Both the position numbers and the translations under genes were made by a program. From CALESS01 sp964405455 (GTDB lineage: Bacteria; Chloroflexota; Anaerolineae; Anaerolineales; Anaerolineaceae): a stretch of DNA of 64,000 nt. Positions 9,473-18,372 of this stretch are shown here, piece after piece; position 1 is the first letter of the stretch; each line of letters opens with the position of its first letter. The DNA lies in NCBI GenBank assembly GCA_964405455.1, contig CAYOOA010000006.1:13580-77579 (forward strand), in the 5' to 3' direction. The notes beneath the pieces were generated by a model. The model saw only the letters and a list, made by a program, of their open reading frames with translations. It did no database searches and had not been told where the DNA came from.

Positions 9473-9526
9473 TTCGCGTTAATGTATGATAGAATGTGAA
9501 ACTTGTAACATGACAATAATACGAAT

Positions 9527-9542
9527 ATTTACGGACGTAAAT
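9527..9542. promoter_or_regulatory. Inverted repeat before the PFOR gene
   Basis: ATTTACG, GA, CGTAAAT is a 7-2-7 inverted repeat about 115 nt before the PFOR start. TATAAG at 9546-9551 just after it could be a -10 box. A second imperfect repeat (GTCCA ... TGGAC) lies near 9586-9603. These are candidate regulator sites; no regulator is identified. Confidence 0.35.
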
Positions 9543-9657
9543 TACTATAAGAATCTCCCGCTTACCGTTAGACTTAAAAGTTGAATGTCCAGACACTTTT
9601 GGACGAAATGTGCCATGAATAACCGTTTCTACGGATTTTTTTACAGGAGTGATGCAA

Positions 9658-12600
9658 ATGTCACGTCAAATGGTAACAATTGATGGAAACGAGGCAACCG
9701 CCTACGTTGCCTATCGCCTGAGCGAGGTGATCGCCATCTACCCGATTACCCCCTCCTCGGGCATGGGCGAACTCTCCGACGAATGGGCCGCCAAGAACGT
9801 TCCCAACCTGTGGGGCTCCGTCCCGCTGGTGATGGAAATGCAATCCGAAGGCGGCGCTGCCGGTGCAGTGCACGGCGCCCTGCAGACCGGCTCTTTGACC
9901 ACCACTTTCACCGCCTCCCAGGGTCTGCTGTTGATGATCCCGAACATGTTCAAGATCGCCGGCGAACTCACCTCCACGGTCTTCCACGTCACCGCCCGCT
10001 CCATTGCCATGGCCGCCCTGTCCATCTTCGGCGACCATTCCGATGTGATGGCAGCCCGCTCCACAGGCTTTGCCATGTTGGCCTCCCGCTCCGTCCAGGA
10101 AGCCCACGATATGGCCCTGATTGCCACGGCCGCCACCCTCAAGGCGCGCGTTCCCTTCCTGCACTTCTTTGACGGCTTCCGCACCTCACACGAAGTCAAC
10201 AAGATCGAACAGCTCAGCAATGAAGACCTGCGCGCCATGATCGACGACAAGTTGATCGCTGCCCACCGCTCCCGCGCCCTCTCCCCCGAGCATCCCGTTC
10301 TGCGCGGCACCGCCCAGAATCCGGATGTCTATTTCCAGGGCCGCGAGACGGTCAATCCCTTCTACGCCGCCTGCCCCGGCATCGTCCAGCAGGCCATGGA
10401 TCAATTCGCAAAGCTGACCGGCCGCCAGTATCACCTGTTTGATTACTCCGGCGCCCCGGATGCCGACCGCGTCATCATCATCATGGGCTCCGGCGGTGAG
10501 ACGGCGGACGAAACCGCCCGCTACCTTAATGCGCAGGGTGAAAAAGTCGGCGTGCTTTCCATCCGCCTCTTCCGCCCGTTCTCCATTGAGGACTTTGTCA
10601 AGGCGCTGCCCGCCACGGTCAAGAAGATCGCCGTCCTCGACCGCACCAAGGAAGCCGGCGCTGCCGGTGAACCCCTCTTTGTTGACGTGGCTGCCAGCCT
10701 GACCGAAGCCCTGGAAAAGGGGATCGCCCCCTTCAAGTCCATGCCCGTCATCATTGGCGGACGCTACGGCTTGTCCTCCAAGGAATTCACCCCCGGCATG
10801 GCCAAGGCCGTCTTTGATGAGCTCAAGAAGGACGCCCCCAAGTATCACTTCACCGTGGGCATCAATGATGATGTTTCCCACACCTCGCTGGATTACGATC
10901 CCGAGTTCTCGATCGAAGCCGAAAACACCGTGCGCTGCGTCTTCTTCGGCCTGGGTGCGGATGGCACCGTCGGCGCCAATAAGAACTCGATCAAGATCAT
11001 CGGTGAGGAAACGCCCAACGGCGCCCAGGGCTTCTTCGTGTATGACTCGAAAAAATCCGGCTCAGTGACCACCTCCCACTTGCGCTTTGGCTCCAAGAAC
11101 ATCCAGGCCCCCTACCTGATCGGCAATGGGGATGCCAATTTCGTCGCCTGCCACCAGTTCTCCTTCCTGGAACGGTTGGACATGCTGCGCTTTGCCAAAC
11201 CCGGCGGTGTATTCCTGCTCAACAGCCTGTACGGGCCGGAAGAAGTCTGGGATCACCTGCCGCGCGAAGTACAAGCCGACATCATTAAGAAGAAACTGCG
11301 CTTCTACGTTATCGACGCCTACGACGTGGCCCACAAGACTGGCATGGGCGGCCGCATCAACACCATCATGCAGACCTGCTTCTTTGCCATTTCCGGCGTC
11401 CTGCCGCGCGAGGAAGCCATTGCCGAGATCAAGAAATCAATCAAGAAGACCTACGGCAAGCGCGGTGAAGCCGTGGTGCAGCAGAACTACGACGCGGTTG
11501 ATAACACCCTGGCCAACCTGAAGGAAGTCCGGGTTCCCGCCGCAGTGACCAGCACCTTTGGCCGCCGCAGCCCGGTGCCTGCAGAGGCCCCAGAATTTGT
11601 CAAGAAGGTTCTCGGCCCGATGCTCGTCTTTGAAGGCGATCAACTCCCCGTCAGCGCCATGCCGATCGACGGCACCTTCCCCACCGCCACCTCGCAGTGG
11701 GAAAAGCGCAATATCTCACTCGAAATCCCGGTCTGGGAACCGGATTTGTGCATCCAGTGCGGCAAGTGCGCCTTTGTCTGCCCGCACGCCGTTATCCGCA
11801 TGAAAGTCTACGACCCGGCAGAACTGGCCAATGCTCCAGCCACCTTCAAGTCCCTGGACGCCAAGTTCAAGGAACTGCCCGGCATGCGTTTTACCATCCA
11901 GGTGGCTCCGGAAGATTGCACCGGCTGCGGCCTGTGCGTGGAAGCCTGCCCCGCCAAGGACAAGACCAATGTCAGCCGCAAGGCCATCAACATGGCCGAT
12001 CAACTGCCGCTGCGTGAAACCGAAGCGGAAAACTGGAAGTTCTTCCTCTCCCTGCCGGAAGTGGATCGGACCGCCTTCGCCCCGACGACCGTCAAGAATT
12101 CACAGCTCCTGCAACCGCTGTTTGAGTTCAGCGGCGCCTGCTCAGGCTGCGGTGAAACCCCCTATATCAAGCTGATCACCCAGTTGTTCGGTGACCGGGC
12201 CATCATCGCCAACGCCACCGGCTGCTCCTCCATTTACGGCGGCAACCTGCCCACCACCCCCTATGCCCAAAATCCGGATGGACGCGGCCCGGCCTGGTCC
12301 AACTCCCTCTTCGAAGATAATGCCGAATTTGGTCTGGGCATGCGCCTGACACTGGACAAGCAAACCGAATTCGCCGGCGAACTGCTCCGCGCCCTGGCTG
12401 CCGATCTCGGCGAAGACCTGGTCAAGGGTCTGCTCGAAGCGGACCAATCCAACGAAGCCGGCATCATCGGCCAACGCGAACGGGTTGCCATCCTCAAGAA
12501 ACGCCTGGCCGGGATGACCGATCCCCGCGCTGCCATGCTGCTGACCGTGGCCGATAACCTGGTCAAGAAGAGCGTCTTCATCTTCGGCGGTGACGGCTGG

Positions 12601-13233
12601 GCTTACGATATCGGCTACGGCGGTCTGGATCATGTCCTGGCCTCCGGGCGCAATGTCAACATTGTCGTACTGGATACCGAAGTCTATTCAAACACCGGCG
12701 GCCAGTCCTCCAAGTCCACCCCGCGCGCAGCCGTGGCCAAGTTCGCCGCCCGCGGCAAGAACCTGCCCAAGAAGGATCTCGGCTTGATCGCCATGGCTTA
12801 CGGTTATGTCTATGTCGCCAAGGTCGCCATGGGTGCCAATGACCAGCAGACCCTGCGTGCCATCCTCGAGGCGGAAGCCTACGACGGCCCCTCCCTCGTG
12901 ATTGCCTACTCACACTGCATCAACCACGGTATTGACATGCGCAAGGGCCTGGAACAGCAGCGCCTGGCCGTCCAATCGGGCATCTGGCCGCTCTTCCGCT
13001 ACAACCCTGCCCTGGCCGATGAAGGCAAGAACCCGCTGATCATCGACAGCAAGGATCCGACCATCCCGGTGGAACAATATGCCTACAACGAAACCCGCTA
13101 CCGCATGCTGATGCAGAGCGATGAAGCCCGGGCCGAGATGCTGATGCGCTCCGCCCGTGAAGACGTGACCAAGCGCTGGGATCTCTACCGCCAGATGGCT
13201 GCCATCGAATACAAGGCCCGCAACCAGGAATAA
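9658..13233 (+). CDS. nifJ: Pyruvate:ferredoxin (flavodoxin) oxidoreductase, one-subunit type
   Basis: A 1191-aa homodimeric-type PFOR, matching the family's usual ~1170-1200 residues. Domains in order: the pyrimidine-binding N-terminal domain (YPITPSSGMGE), domain II, the CoA-binding region, a 2[4Fe-4S] ferredoxin-like domain (CIQCGKCAFVCPHA at about 697 and CTGCGLCVEACPAK at about 753), and the C-terminal thiamine-diphosphate domain (GACSGCGETPY near 826, GDGWAYDIGYGG and SNTGGQSSKSTP). It oxidises pyruvate plus CoA to acetyl-CoA, CO2 and reduced ferredoxin. AGGAG sits 8 nt before ATG 9658; the upstream ATG at 9652 and GTG at 9649 are too close to it. Confidence 0.96.
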   Translation: MSRQMVTIDGNEATAYVAYRLSEVIAIYPITPSSGMGELSDEWAAKNVPNLWGSVPLVMEMQSEGGAAGAVHGALQTGSLTTTFTASQGLLLMIPNMFKIAGELTSTVFHVTARSIAMAALSIFGDHSDVMAARSTGFAMLASRSVQEAHDMALIATAATLKARVPFLHFFDGFRTSHEVNKIEQLSNEDLRAMIDDKLIAAHRSRALSPEHPVLRGTAQNPDVYFQGRETVNPFYAACPGIVQQAMDQFAKLTGRQYHLFDYSGAPDADRVIIIMGSGGETADETARYLNAQGEKVGVLSIRLFRPFSIEDFVKALPATVKKIAVLDRTKEAGAAGEPLFVDVAASLTEALEKGIAPFKSMPVIIGGRYGLSSKEFTPGMAKAVFDELKKDAPKYHFTVGINDDVSHTSLDYDPEFSIEAENTVRCVFFGLGADGTVGANKNSIKIIGEETPNGAQGFFVYDSKKSGSVTTSHLRFGSKNIQAPYLIGNGDANFVACHQFSFLERLDMLRFAKPGGVFLLNSLYGPEEVWDHLPREVQADIIKKKLRFYVIDAYDVAHKTGMGGRINTIMQTCFFAISGVLPREEAIAEIKKSIKKTYGKRGEAVVQQNYDAVDNTLANLKEVRVPAAVTSTFGRRSPVPAEAPEFVKKVLGPMLVFEGDQLPVSAMPIDGTFPTATSQWEKRNISLEIPVWEPDLCIQCGKCAFVCPHAVIRMKVYDPAELANAPATFKSLDAKFKELPGMRFTIQVAPEDCTGCGLCVEACPAKDKTNVSRKAINMADQLPLRETEAENWKFFLSLPEVDRTAFAPTTVKNSQLLQPLFEFSGACSGCGETPYIKLITQLFGDRAIIANATGCSSIYGGNLPTTPYAQNPDGRGPAWSNSLFEDNAEFGLGMRLTLDKQTEFAGELLRALAADLGEDLVKGLLEADQSNEAGIIGQRERVAILKKRLAGMTDPRAAMLLTVADNLVKKSVFIFGGDGWAYDIGYGGLDHVLASGRNVNIVVLDTEVYSNTGGQSSKSTPRAAVAKFAARGKNLPKKDLGLIAMAYGYVYVAKVAMGANDQQTLRAILEAEAYDGPSLVIAYSHCINHGIDMRKGLEQQRLAVQSGIWPLFRYNPALADEGKNPLIIDSKDPTIPVEQYAYNETRYRMLMQSDEARAEMLMRSAREDVTKRWDLYRQMAAIEYKARNQE

Positions 13234-13242
13234 TCATAGAAT

Positions 13243-13276
13243 CCAGTCCGGAGTGGGATTTCCCACCCCGGACTGG
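13243..13276 (+). other. Strong intercistronic hairpin
   Basis: CCAGTCCGG and CCGGACTGG pair, with an inner GTGGGA/TCCCAC stem. No T run follows. It lies between the PFOR gene and the DHOD-like gene. It could be a partial terminator or an mRNA processing or stability element. Confidence 0.55.
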
Positions 13277-13298
13277 GTATCAAACAAACGGAGGAAAC

Positions 13299-14306
13299 AT
13301 GGCTGATCTGAGTACAACCTATCTGGGTCTCACTTTGAAAAACCCGATCGTCGCATCCGCCTCACCCCTCTCCAAAAAGGTGGATACCGTCCGCCGCCTG
13401 GAAGAAGCCGGTGTTGGCGCAGTAGTGATGTATTCCCTCTTTGAAGAACAAATCATCCACGAAAGCAAAGCCCTGGATCACTTCCTCAACGCCGGAACGG
13501 AATCCTTCGCTGAAGCCGTCACCTATTTCCCCGACCTGGGCAACTACAACATGGGTCCGGAAGAATACCTGGCACACATCCACCAGCTCAAGCAAGCTGT
13601 GAAAATCCCGATCATTGCCAGCCTGAACGGCACCACCTCCGGCGGATGGGTTGAATATGCCCGCAAAATGGAAGAGGCCGGCGCTGATGCGCTTGAGTTG
13701 AATATTTACGATGTTCCGACCGATCCCAGGCTGACCAGCGCCGCCCTGGAGCAAAGCTATGTTGACCTGGTGGCGGATGTGCGCAAGAAGATCCACATCC
13801 CGCTGGCGGTCAAACTGGGACCGTTCTTCACCGCACTGCCCGCTTTTGCCGCCCGCCTGGTCAAGGCCGGCGCCAATGGATTGGTGCTGTTCAACCGCTT
13901 CATTCAGCCTGATCTGGATATCGAAACCCTGGAAGTGGTCCCCAGCCTGCACTTGAGCACCTCAGAAGAAATCCGTCTACCGCTGCGCTGGGTAGCCATT
14001 CTCCACGGGCGCGTCGAAGCCGACCTGGCCTTAACCAGCGGTGTCCACACTGCCAACGACATCCTGCGCTCGGTGATGGCCGGTGCCAGCGTTACCATGC
14101 TGGCCTCTGAGTTGATCGCCAAGGGCCCCGGCCGGGTGGCTGAACTGGTGGAAGACATGGAAAAATGGATGGCCGAATATGAATACACCTCCATCCTGCA
14201 GATGCGCGGCAGTATGAGCCAAAAATCCGTCGCCGATCCAACTGCGTTTGAACGGGCAAACTACATGAAAGCCCTCACCAGCTACGATAACCGGCTGCGC
14301 TACTAG
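13299..14306 (+). CDS. Dihydroorotate dehydrogenase-like protein
   Basis: A 335-aa TIM-barrel protein of the dihydroorotate-dehydrogenase-like family that is often encoded next to PFOR genes. The N-terminus (TYLGLTLKNPIVASASPLSK) is typical. Flavin and substrate region pieces such as PIIASLNG, LELNIYDVP and PLAVKLGPFF are recognisable. GGAGG precedes ATG 13299. It is downstream of nifJ and separated from it only by a hairpin. Whether it makes pyrimidines or serves electron transfer with PFOR is not known; no other pyrimidine genes are near, which favours a non-biosynthetic role. Confidence 0.85.
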   Translation: MADLSTTYLGLTLKNPIVASASPLSKKVDTVRRLEEAGVGAVVMYSLFEEQIIHESKALDHFLNAGTESFAEAVTYFPDLGNYNMGPEEYLAHIHQLKQAVKIPIIASLNGTTSGGWVEYARKMEEAGADALELNIYDVPTDPRLTSAALEQSYVDLVADVRKKIHIPLAVKLGPFFTALPAFAARLVKAGANGLVLFNRFIQPDLDIETLEVVPSLHLSTSEEIRLPLRWVAILHGRVEADLALTSGVHTANDILRSVMAGASVTMLASELIAKGPGRVAELVEDMEKWMAEYEYTSILQMRGSMSQKSVADPTAFERANYMKALTSYDNRLRY

Positions 14307-14330
14307 AACATTAAAACCCTTTTTAGAATC

Positions 14331-14370
14331 AATCGGGCGGGTGATGAACACCCGCCCGATTATTTTTAAT
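14331..14370. terminator. Bidirectional rho-independent terminator
   Basis: A 13-bp stem (AATCGGGCGGGTG with CACCCGCCCGATT, 5-nt loop) followed by ATTTTTAAT. It lies between the convergent DHOD-like and Tat gene ends. Confidence 0.92.
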
Positions 14371-14382
14371 TGTCGCCCGCTT

Positions 14383-14739
14383 CTATTGTTGCTGCTGATT
14401 TTTCGGATCCGTTCTGGCATCCGGCAGCGGCGCATCCGGTGGCAGCCCCACCTGTGTCTGGCGCTTAAGGTCTAAGATGGTCTGCGAGGTAGCCTGGTTG
14501 GCCTCCCGGAAGGCTTGCTGGATGTCTTCCAGCCCGGCATCCCGGATGATCTTCTTTGGCAGGTCGCGCACCTCGCGCTGGGCGGTGGTCATATCCCGCC
14601 AGATCGGCGACTTGATCACCTTCCGGATGAATTTTCCGGCATTGCGGGCCATATCGGTCATTCCCTTCGGCCCCAGGATTACCAATGCCAGGGCGAAGAA
14701 AAGGATCAGTTCCCCCGGGCCAATGCCAAAAATTTCCAT
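14383..14739 (-). CDS. TatB-like Sec-independent translocase subunit
   Basis: A 118-aa protein with a short N-terminal helix (IGPGELILFFALALVILGP), the conserved glycine-proline hinge and an amphipathic helix (GMTDMARNAGKFIRKVIK), then a charged, coiled-coil-like tail. This is the TatA/TatB fold; the longer tail and the LGPKGMTDMAR sequence fit TatB better than TatA. It is 15 nt downstream of the tatA-type gene. It would take part in Tat substrate recognition. The A/B call is based on length and tail and is not certain. Confidence 0.8.
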   Translation of the reverse strand: MEIFGIGPGELILFFALALVILGPKGMTDMARNAGKFIRKVIKSPIWRDMTTAQREVRDLPKKIIRDAGLEDIQQAFREANQATSQTILDLKRQTQVGLPPDAPLPDARTDPKNQQQQ

Positions 14740-14754
14740 ACAAAAAAGGCGGGC

Positions 14755-14940
14755 TTATGCCCCGCCCTCCTTTTTGTCATCGTCCTTTTTGTCTTCATCC
14801 TTCTCGCCTTTCAAACCTTCGCGGAAGGCACGGATGCTGGAGCCGATTTCGCCGGAGATCTTGGAGATGCGGCCGATACCAAACAGCAGGACCACGATCA
14901 CCAGGATGACAATCCATTCCCAACCTTGCAAGCCAAACAT
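14755..14940 (-). CDS. tatA: TatA translocase subunit
   Basis: A 61-aa protein: one N-terminal helix (LQGWEWIVILVIVVLLFGI), a short hinge and amphipathic helix (GRISKISGEIGSSIRAFREG) and a Lys/Asp/Glu-rich tail. This is the canonical TatA/E layout; it oligomerises to form the translocation pore. GGAGGT precedes the start. The 87-nt gap to tatC contains TATAAT on the minus strand (14997-15002), so tatA-tatB may have its own promoter in addition to reading from tatC. Confidence 0.92.
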   Translation of the reverse strand: MFGLQGWEWIVILVIVVLLFGIGRISKISGEIGSSIRAFREGLKGEKDEDKKDDDKKEGGA

Positions 14941-15027
14941 ATTACCTCCAATAGTTACTACCGCTTGGTAGAATATATTCCAACTGCAACAGTCCTATTA
15001 TACCCTCATCCTTCATGGCCAGTCGTA

Positions 15028-15906
15028 TCAATTGTCGTCGACCGGCGGATCGGTTGGTTCACCGGGATTCTCCGTATTCGGGGGCTCCACGGGTGCAGAT
15101 TTTGCCTTGCGCGGACGGAACAGGCGGAATTTGCGGCGCGGCTGCCTGGGTTTGGCCGGCCGGGGTGGGCGCTCCACCGCCAGCGACGCCAGCAGGATAC
15201 TGAAGAAATAGAGCACCAACAGCGGGGCCATCAGGATGGACATATTGATCGGGTCGCCCGTCGGAGTGATGATGGCTGCCAGGAAGGCAATCACTACCAC
15301 GGCCACCCGCCATTGTTTCAGTAACGCCTGGGCAGTGATCAGGTGCAGTTTGGCCAGCAGGAAAATCACCAGCGGGGTTTCAAAAGCCACACCCACCCAG
15401 AAAACAAGCGAAGTGACAAAATTAATATAACTGGAAAGGCGCGGCGTGGTCTTGACACCCAAAAAGCTCACCAGGAAGGGAATAGCCGTCGGCAGCATGA
15501 CAAAATAAGTAAAAAACACACCGGCCAAAAACAGGGCAGTCGCAAACGGGATGGCAATATTCAACCAGCGCTTTTCTTTGTCTTCCAGGGCTGGTGTGAT
15601 GAAACCGATCAACTGGTAGAGCACAAAGGGCAGTGAAATGATAAAGCCGCCCAACAATGAAATACGCATGTAGACTGCAATATTTTCGGTAACTTCAATC
15701 GAAAGCAAGTTTTGCAACCCGCCAATCGGCCGGGTGAGAATTTCCAGGAAGAAGTTGGTCAGGTTAAACGCTATGATCACCCCCACAGCCACACCCACCA
15801 GCGCCCATAACAGCCGCTTGCGCAGTTCCAGCACATGCGGAGCCAGCATCTCCCAGAAATTGGGGGGTGATTCAGCCGGGGCCTGAGGTTTGGATGGTTG
15901 TTCCAT
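15028..15906 (-). CDS. tatC: TatC translocase receptor
   Basis: A 292-aa polytopic protein of the TatC family. The N-terminal part has HVLELRKRLLWALVGV, the conserved first-helix entry, followed by about six membrane segments with the family-typical FVLYQLIGFITPAL and FYFVMLP-like segments. The C-terminal ~45 residues are basic and Pro-rich (PPRPAKPRQPRRKFRLFRPR), longer than usual. TatC binds the twin-arginine signal and recruits TatA/B. A TATAAT box lies 8 nt before ATG 15906 with no Shine-Dalgarno. Confidence 0.94.
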   Translation of the reverse strand: MEQPSKPQAPAESPPNFWEMLAPHVLELRKRLLWALVGVAVGVIIAFNLTNFFLEILTRPIGGLQNLLSIEVTENIAVYMRISLLGGFIISLPFVLYQLIGFITPALEDKEKRWLNIAIPFATALFLAGVFFTYFVMLPTAIPFLVSFLGVKTTPRLSSYINFVTSLVFWVGVAFETPLVIFLLAKLHLITAQALLKQWRVAVVVIAFLAAIITPTGDPINMSILMAPLLVLYFFSILLASLAVERPPRPAKPRQPRRKFRLFRPRKAKSAPVEPPNTENPGEPTDPPVDDN

Positions 15907-15914
15907 GCCGGGTG

Positions 15915-15920
15915 ATTATA
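15915..15920 (-). promoter_or_regulatory. -10 box directly upstream of tatC start
   Basis: TATAAT on the minus strand with an 8-nt gap to the ATG at 15906. A weak -35 (TGGAAT, 17-nt spacer) precedes it. It predicts a leaderless or near-leaderless mRNA. Confidence 0.55.
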
Positions 15921-15935
15921 ATCCAATCCCCTGGC

Positions 15936-16544
15936 TCATTCCACCGGTTGGCGTAATATGGTGCGCAGTTTCTCCGGTGCGGTCCTCCTAGGATCGCCCA
16001 GGTAGATTTCATGGTGCTTGCCGCGCCGTTGCAGCCCTTGACTGAAGATGAATTCGTGTAACCGGGTGATGGTCGGCGCTTCCGCCGCATATGGCCCGAT
16101 ATGCATCACCTGGGCGCATTTTCCTTCAAGAAACGCCTCCAGGCGGACTTTCTCCAGCGGCAGGCCGGGCTTCTTGCGTTCCACATCCTGCATGGCTTGC
16201 TCCAGGGCGGCCGGGGTCACCAGGTCGGGCTGTAGAATCATCATCGTCCACAGCCATTCATCTTTGCGGTCGGTGCTGAATTCGAGCATGTTTTCAGACC
16301 ACCACAGACCCTCCAACCCCATGACGGGGTAATCCACCCCGGCAGATTTCTTAGTGGCAAACTTGAGGGTGTAGGCCAGGGAATACAAGACCTGCACGGC
16401 AGCCTCGTATTGCGGAGAAGTGTTTGGGTCGCCCTGACCATCAATCATCAAGTAATTGAAAGATGGGATGTCGATCAGGATTGGGCTGCCTGCAGGAGCG
16501 GAATAATAGGACTTGAGCATTTTTCGCAAATCAAGCGTTTCCAT
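15936..16544 (-). CDS. GyrI-like small-molecule-binding domain protein
   Basis: A 202-aa protein of the GyrI-like family (related to the effector domain of multidrug regulators). The sequence PSFNYLMIDGQGDPNTSPQY at the start of the domain and the later LEGKCAQVMHIGPYAAE and IYLGDPRRTAPEKLRT match the family. No DNA-binding helix is present, so it is a stand-alone ligand-binding or possibly hydrolytic protein. AGGTGA lies before the start. It is 20 nt downstream of the regulator gene, so the two may be cotranscribed. Ligand unknown. Confidence 0.85.
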   Translation of the reverse strand: METLDLRKMLKSYYSAPAGSPILIDIPSFNYLMIDGQGDPNTSPQYEAAVQVLYSLAYTLKFATKKSAGVDYPVMGLEGLWWSENMLEFSTDRKDEWLWTMMILQPDLVTPAALEQAMQDVERKKPGLPLEKVRLEAFLEGKCAQVMHIGPYAAEAPTITRLHEFIFSQGLQRRGKHHEIYLGDPRRTAPEKLRTILRQPVE

Positions 16545-16563
16545 CTCTTCACCTACCAGGGTG

Positions 16564-17226
16564 TCAGCCGTTGGTGCCGGTCAGCCCTTTGCGCCGGGCC
16601 AGGTTGATGGCCTCGCGACGGCTGGTGGCTTTTAATTTCTCCAGGATATTATGCACATGGTTGCGGACGGTATTTTCTGAAATGAAAAGCCGTTCGGCGA
16701 TTTCACGGTTCGTGGCGTTGCTGGCCATTTCACGCATTACTTCCATTTCCCGGCCGGTCAGTAGGTCGATCGGGTCATCGCCCACGGAGCTGCTGGTTGC
16801 CTGGGCGGTATGCGAGAATTCCTCCAGGATACGCGAGGTCATTACCCGTGAAAGGGCAGCCTCGCCGCGCAGCATCCCCCGCAGGGCAGAAAGCAGGTTC
16901 GCAATCGGGATGTTCTTCAGCAGGTATCCCTTAGCGCCCAGGCGGATGGCCGAAATCAGGCGCTCATCATCATCATAGATCGTCAGAAAGACAATTTTCG
17001 TTTCCGGCAGTTGCTCAATAATGCTCCGGGTGGCATCCAGGCCGGTACCATCCGGCAGGTTGAAATCCATCAAGACCAGGTCCGGTTTATGTTCCAACGC
17101 CAGGCTGACGGCCTCTTCCACCGTGCCCGCCTCACCGACAACGTGCAAATCCTCCTGGCGATTAATCAGGCCGACCAGGCCCTCCCGGAATAGCACATGA
17201 TCATCGACAACCAGCAACTTCATCAT
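16564..17226 (-). CDS. NarL/LuxR-family response regulator
   Basis: A ~220-aa two-domain regulator. The receiver starts KLLVVDDHVLFREGL with the acidic pair, the phosphoacceptor Asp in LVLMDFNLPDGTG and the conserved Lys in KGYLLKN. A LuxR-type helix-turn-helix closes the protein (LTGREMEVMREMASNATNRE then FISENTVRNHVHNIL). The start is uncertain: ATG 17226 places the receiver at the N-terminus as usual, and 17250 is an alternative. No sensor kinase is adjacent. It likely controls the GyrI-like gene directly downstream or unlinked targets. Confidence 0.9.
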   Translation of the reverse strand: MMKLLVVDDHVLFREGLVGLINRQEDLHVVGEAGTVEEAVSLALEHKPDLVLMDFNLPDGTGLDATRSIIEQLPETKIVFLTIYDDDERLISAIRLGAKGYLLKNIPIANLLSALRGMLRGEAALSRVMTSRILEEFSHTAQATSSSVGDDPIDLLTGREMEVMREMASNATNREIAERLFISENTVRNHVHNILEKLKATSRREAINLARRKGLTGTNG

Positions 17227-17417
17227 CGTACCACTTCGCTCCATCTCCATCCTGGCTGGGGATTCCTTCCACCACGCGGCAATGGCACTCCAGCATCATC
17301 CTGCCCGGTGCATGCATGACCTGGGTTGAAAATAACTCTTTACAATAATTATACAAGGGTTCATGATGGAAAGTTGAGCCAACCTGATCTCTCCTTGTAG
17401 AACGATCTACAATCCGG

Positions 17418-18266
17418 TTACTCGCCCAGCAGAATTAGTCCAATACCGGATGGATCGAGAGTGCGGATTCCCGCACCAGGACTGTGTTCAAAATCCCAAC
17501 CAGCCTCCTCCAGTCGGCGTTGCATTTCGCCCAGGTTGAGGCCGCCAATTTCAAACCAGGCCAACCCGGGTGTTCCCGTTGGGGGCGGCGGCACCCCGAC
17601 GCCCTGCCAGGTATTCATGCCAACATGGTGGTGATATCCCCCAGCCGAAACAAACAGGGCGGTTTTACCATATCGTTGGACAACATCAAAACCGAGCAAT
17701 TCGACATAGAATTTTTCACTGGCAGGGATGTCAGCCACCTTTAAGTGAATATGTCCCATCCGGGTATGCGGATCAACGTGCGGCCGTGAGGTGTAGGCCA
17801 GGTCTTCCGCCAGCAATTGTTCCAGGTCCAGCGTGGTTGTGAAGAGCTGCAGGCTGCCATCTGCTGAGCGCGGCCACATCTCCGGCTGGCGGTCGTAGTA
17901 CAACTCGATGCCGTTACCTTCTGGATCCACCAGGTAAATCGATTCCGAGACGCCGTGATCCGAGGCGCCCTGCAGGGCAGTACGCAGCGTTACCAGGCGG
18001 CGGAAAGCCCGCGCCAGGGCCAGTCGGGTGGCATAACGCAAGGCGAGGTGAAAAAGCCCGGTCCTGCGCCCGCTGGCTTGCGCCTGGGTGGCAGGCTGAA
18101 TCCCGACCAGCGGCTGCCCGCCCACCCCCAGCAGCAGGGTATCCCCTGCCTCGCCCAGCAAATCCAATCCCAGGCTGTGCTGGTAAAAAGATGCCAGGGA
18201 AGCTGGTTGCCTGGCGAAAAGATACACCGAGCCAATATGCGTGGTGGAGGTAAGTGTATCGGTCAT
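17418..18266 (-). CDS. VOC-family dioxygenase (catechol 2,3-dioxygenase-like)
   Basis: A 282-aa protein with two vicinal-oxygen-chelate halves: the first around residues 10-125 (HIGSVYLFARQPASLASFYQ to DPEGNGIELYYDR), the second from about 168 (MGHIHLKVADIPASEKFYVE) to the end. Metal-ligand candidates are the two His of HIGSV/HIHLKV and the Glu residues in GIELYYD. The layout resembles CatE-type ring-cleavage dioxygenases and glyoxalases. A TATACT box lies 6 nt before the ATG with no Shine-Dalgarno. Substrate unknown. Confidence 0.85.
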   Translation of the reverse strand: MTDTLTSTTHIGSVYLFARQPASLASFYQHSLGLDLLGEAGDTLLLGVGGQPLVGIQPATQAQASGRRTGLFHLALRYATRLALARAFRRLVTLRTALQGASDHGVSESIYLVDPEGNGIELYYDRQPEMWPRSADGSLQLFTTTLDLEQLLAEDLAYTSRPHVDPHTRMGHIHLKVADIPASEKFYVELLGFDVVQRYGKTALFVSAGGYHHHVGMNTWQGVGVPPPPTGTPGLAWFEIGGLNLGEMQRRLEEAGWDFEHSPGAGIRTLDPSGIGLILLGE

Positions 18267-18272
18267 GGGTTA

Positions 18273-18278
18273 AGTATA
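18273..18278 (-). promoter_or_regulatory. -10 box directly upstream of the VOC gene
   Basis: TATACT on the minus strand, 6 nt before the ATG at 18266. It predicts a leaderless transcript. It lies about 85 nt from the divergent -10 of the ABC1 gene. Confidence 0.5.
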
Positions 18279-18360
18279 GCTGATTCATCCCCGGGCTGAA
18301 AGTAAAACACCCCAAAATGGGCAGATCATCCCGCCAGTTCTGCCGCTGCTGCCCCGGTGT

Positions 18361-18366
18361 TATAAT
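18361..18366 (+). promoter_or_regulatory. -10 box directly upstream of the ABC1 kinase gene
   Basis: TATAAT followed after 6 nt by the ATG at 18373. No Shine-Dalgarno is present. It predicts a leaderless transcript. Confidence 0.6.
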
Positions 18367-18372
18367 CCCTTT

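Noticed and set aside
13243..13276. Terminator after PFOR
   Set aside because: The stem is strong but no T run follows and the DHOD-like gene begins 23 nt after it, so I do not call it a true terminator.
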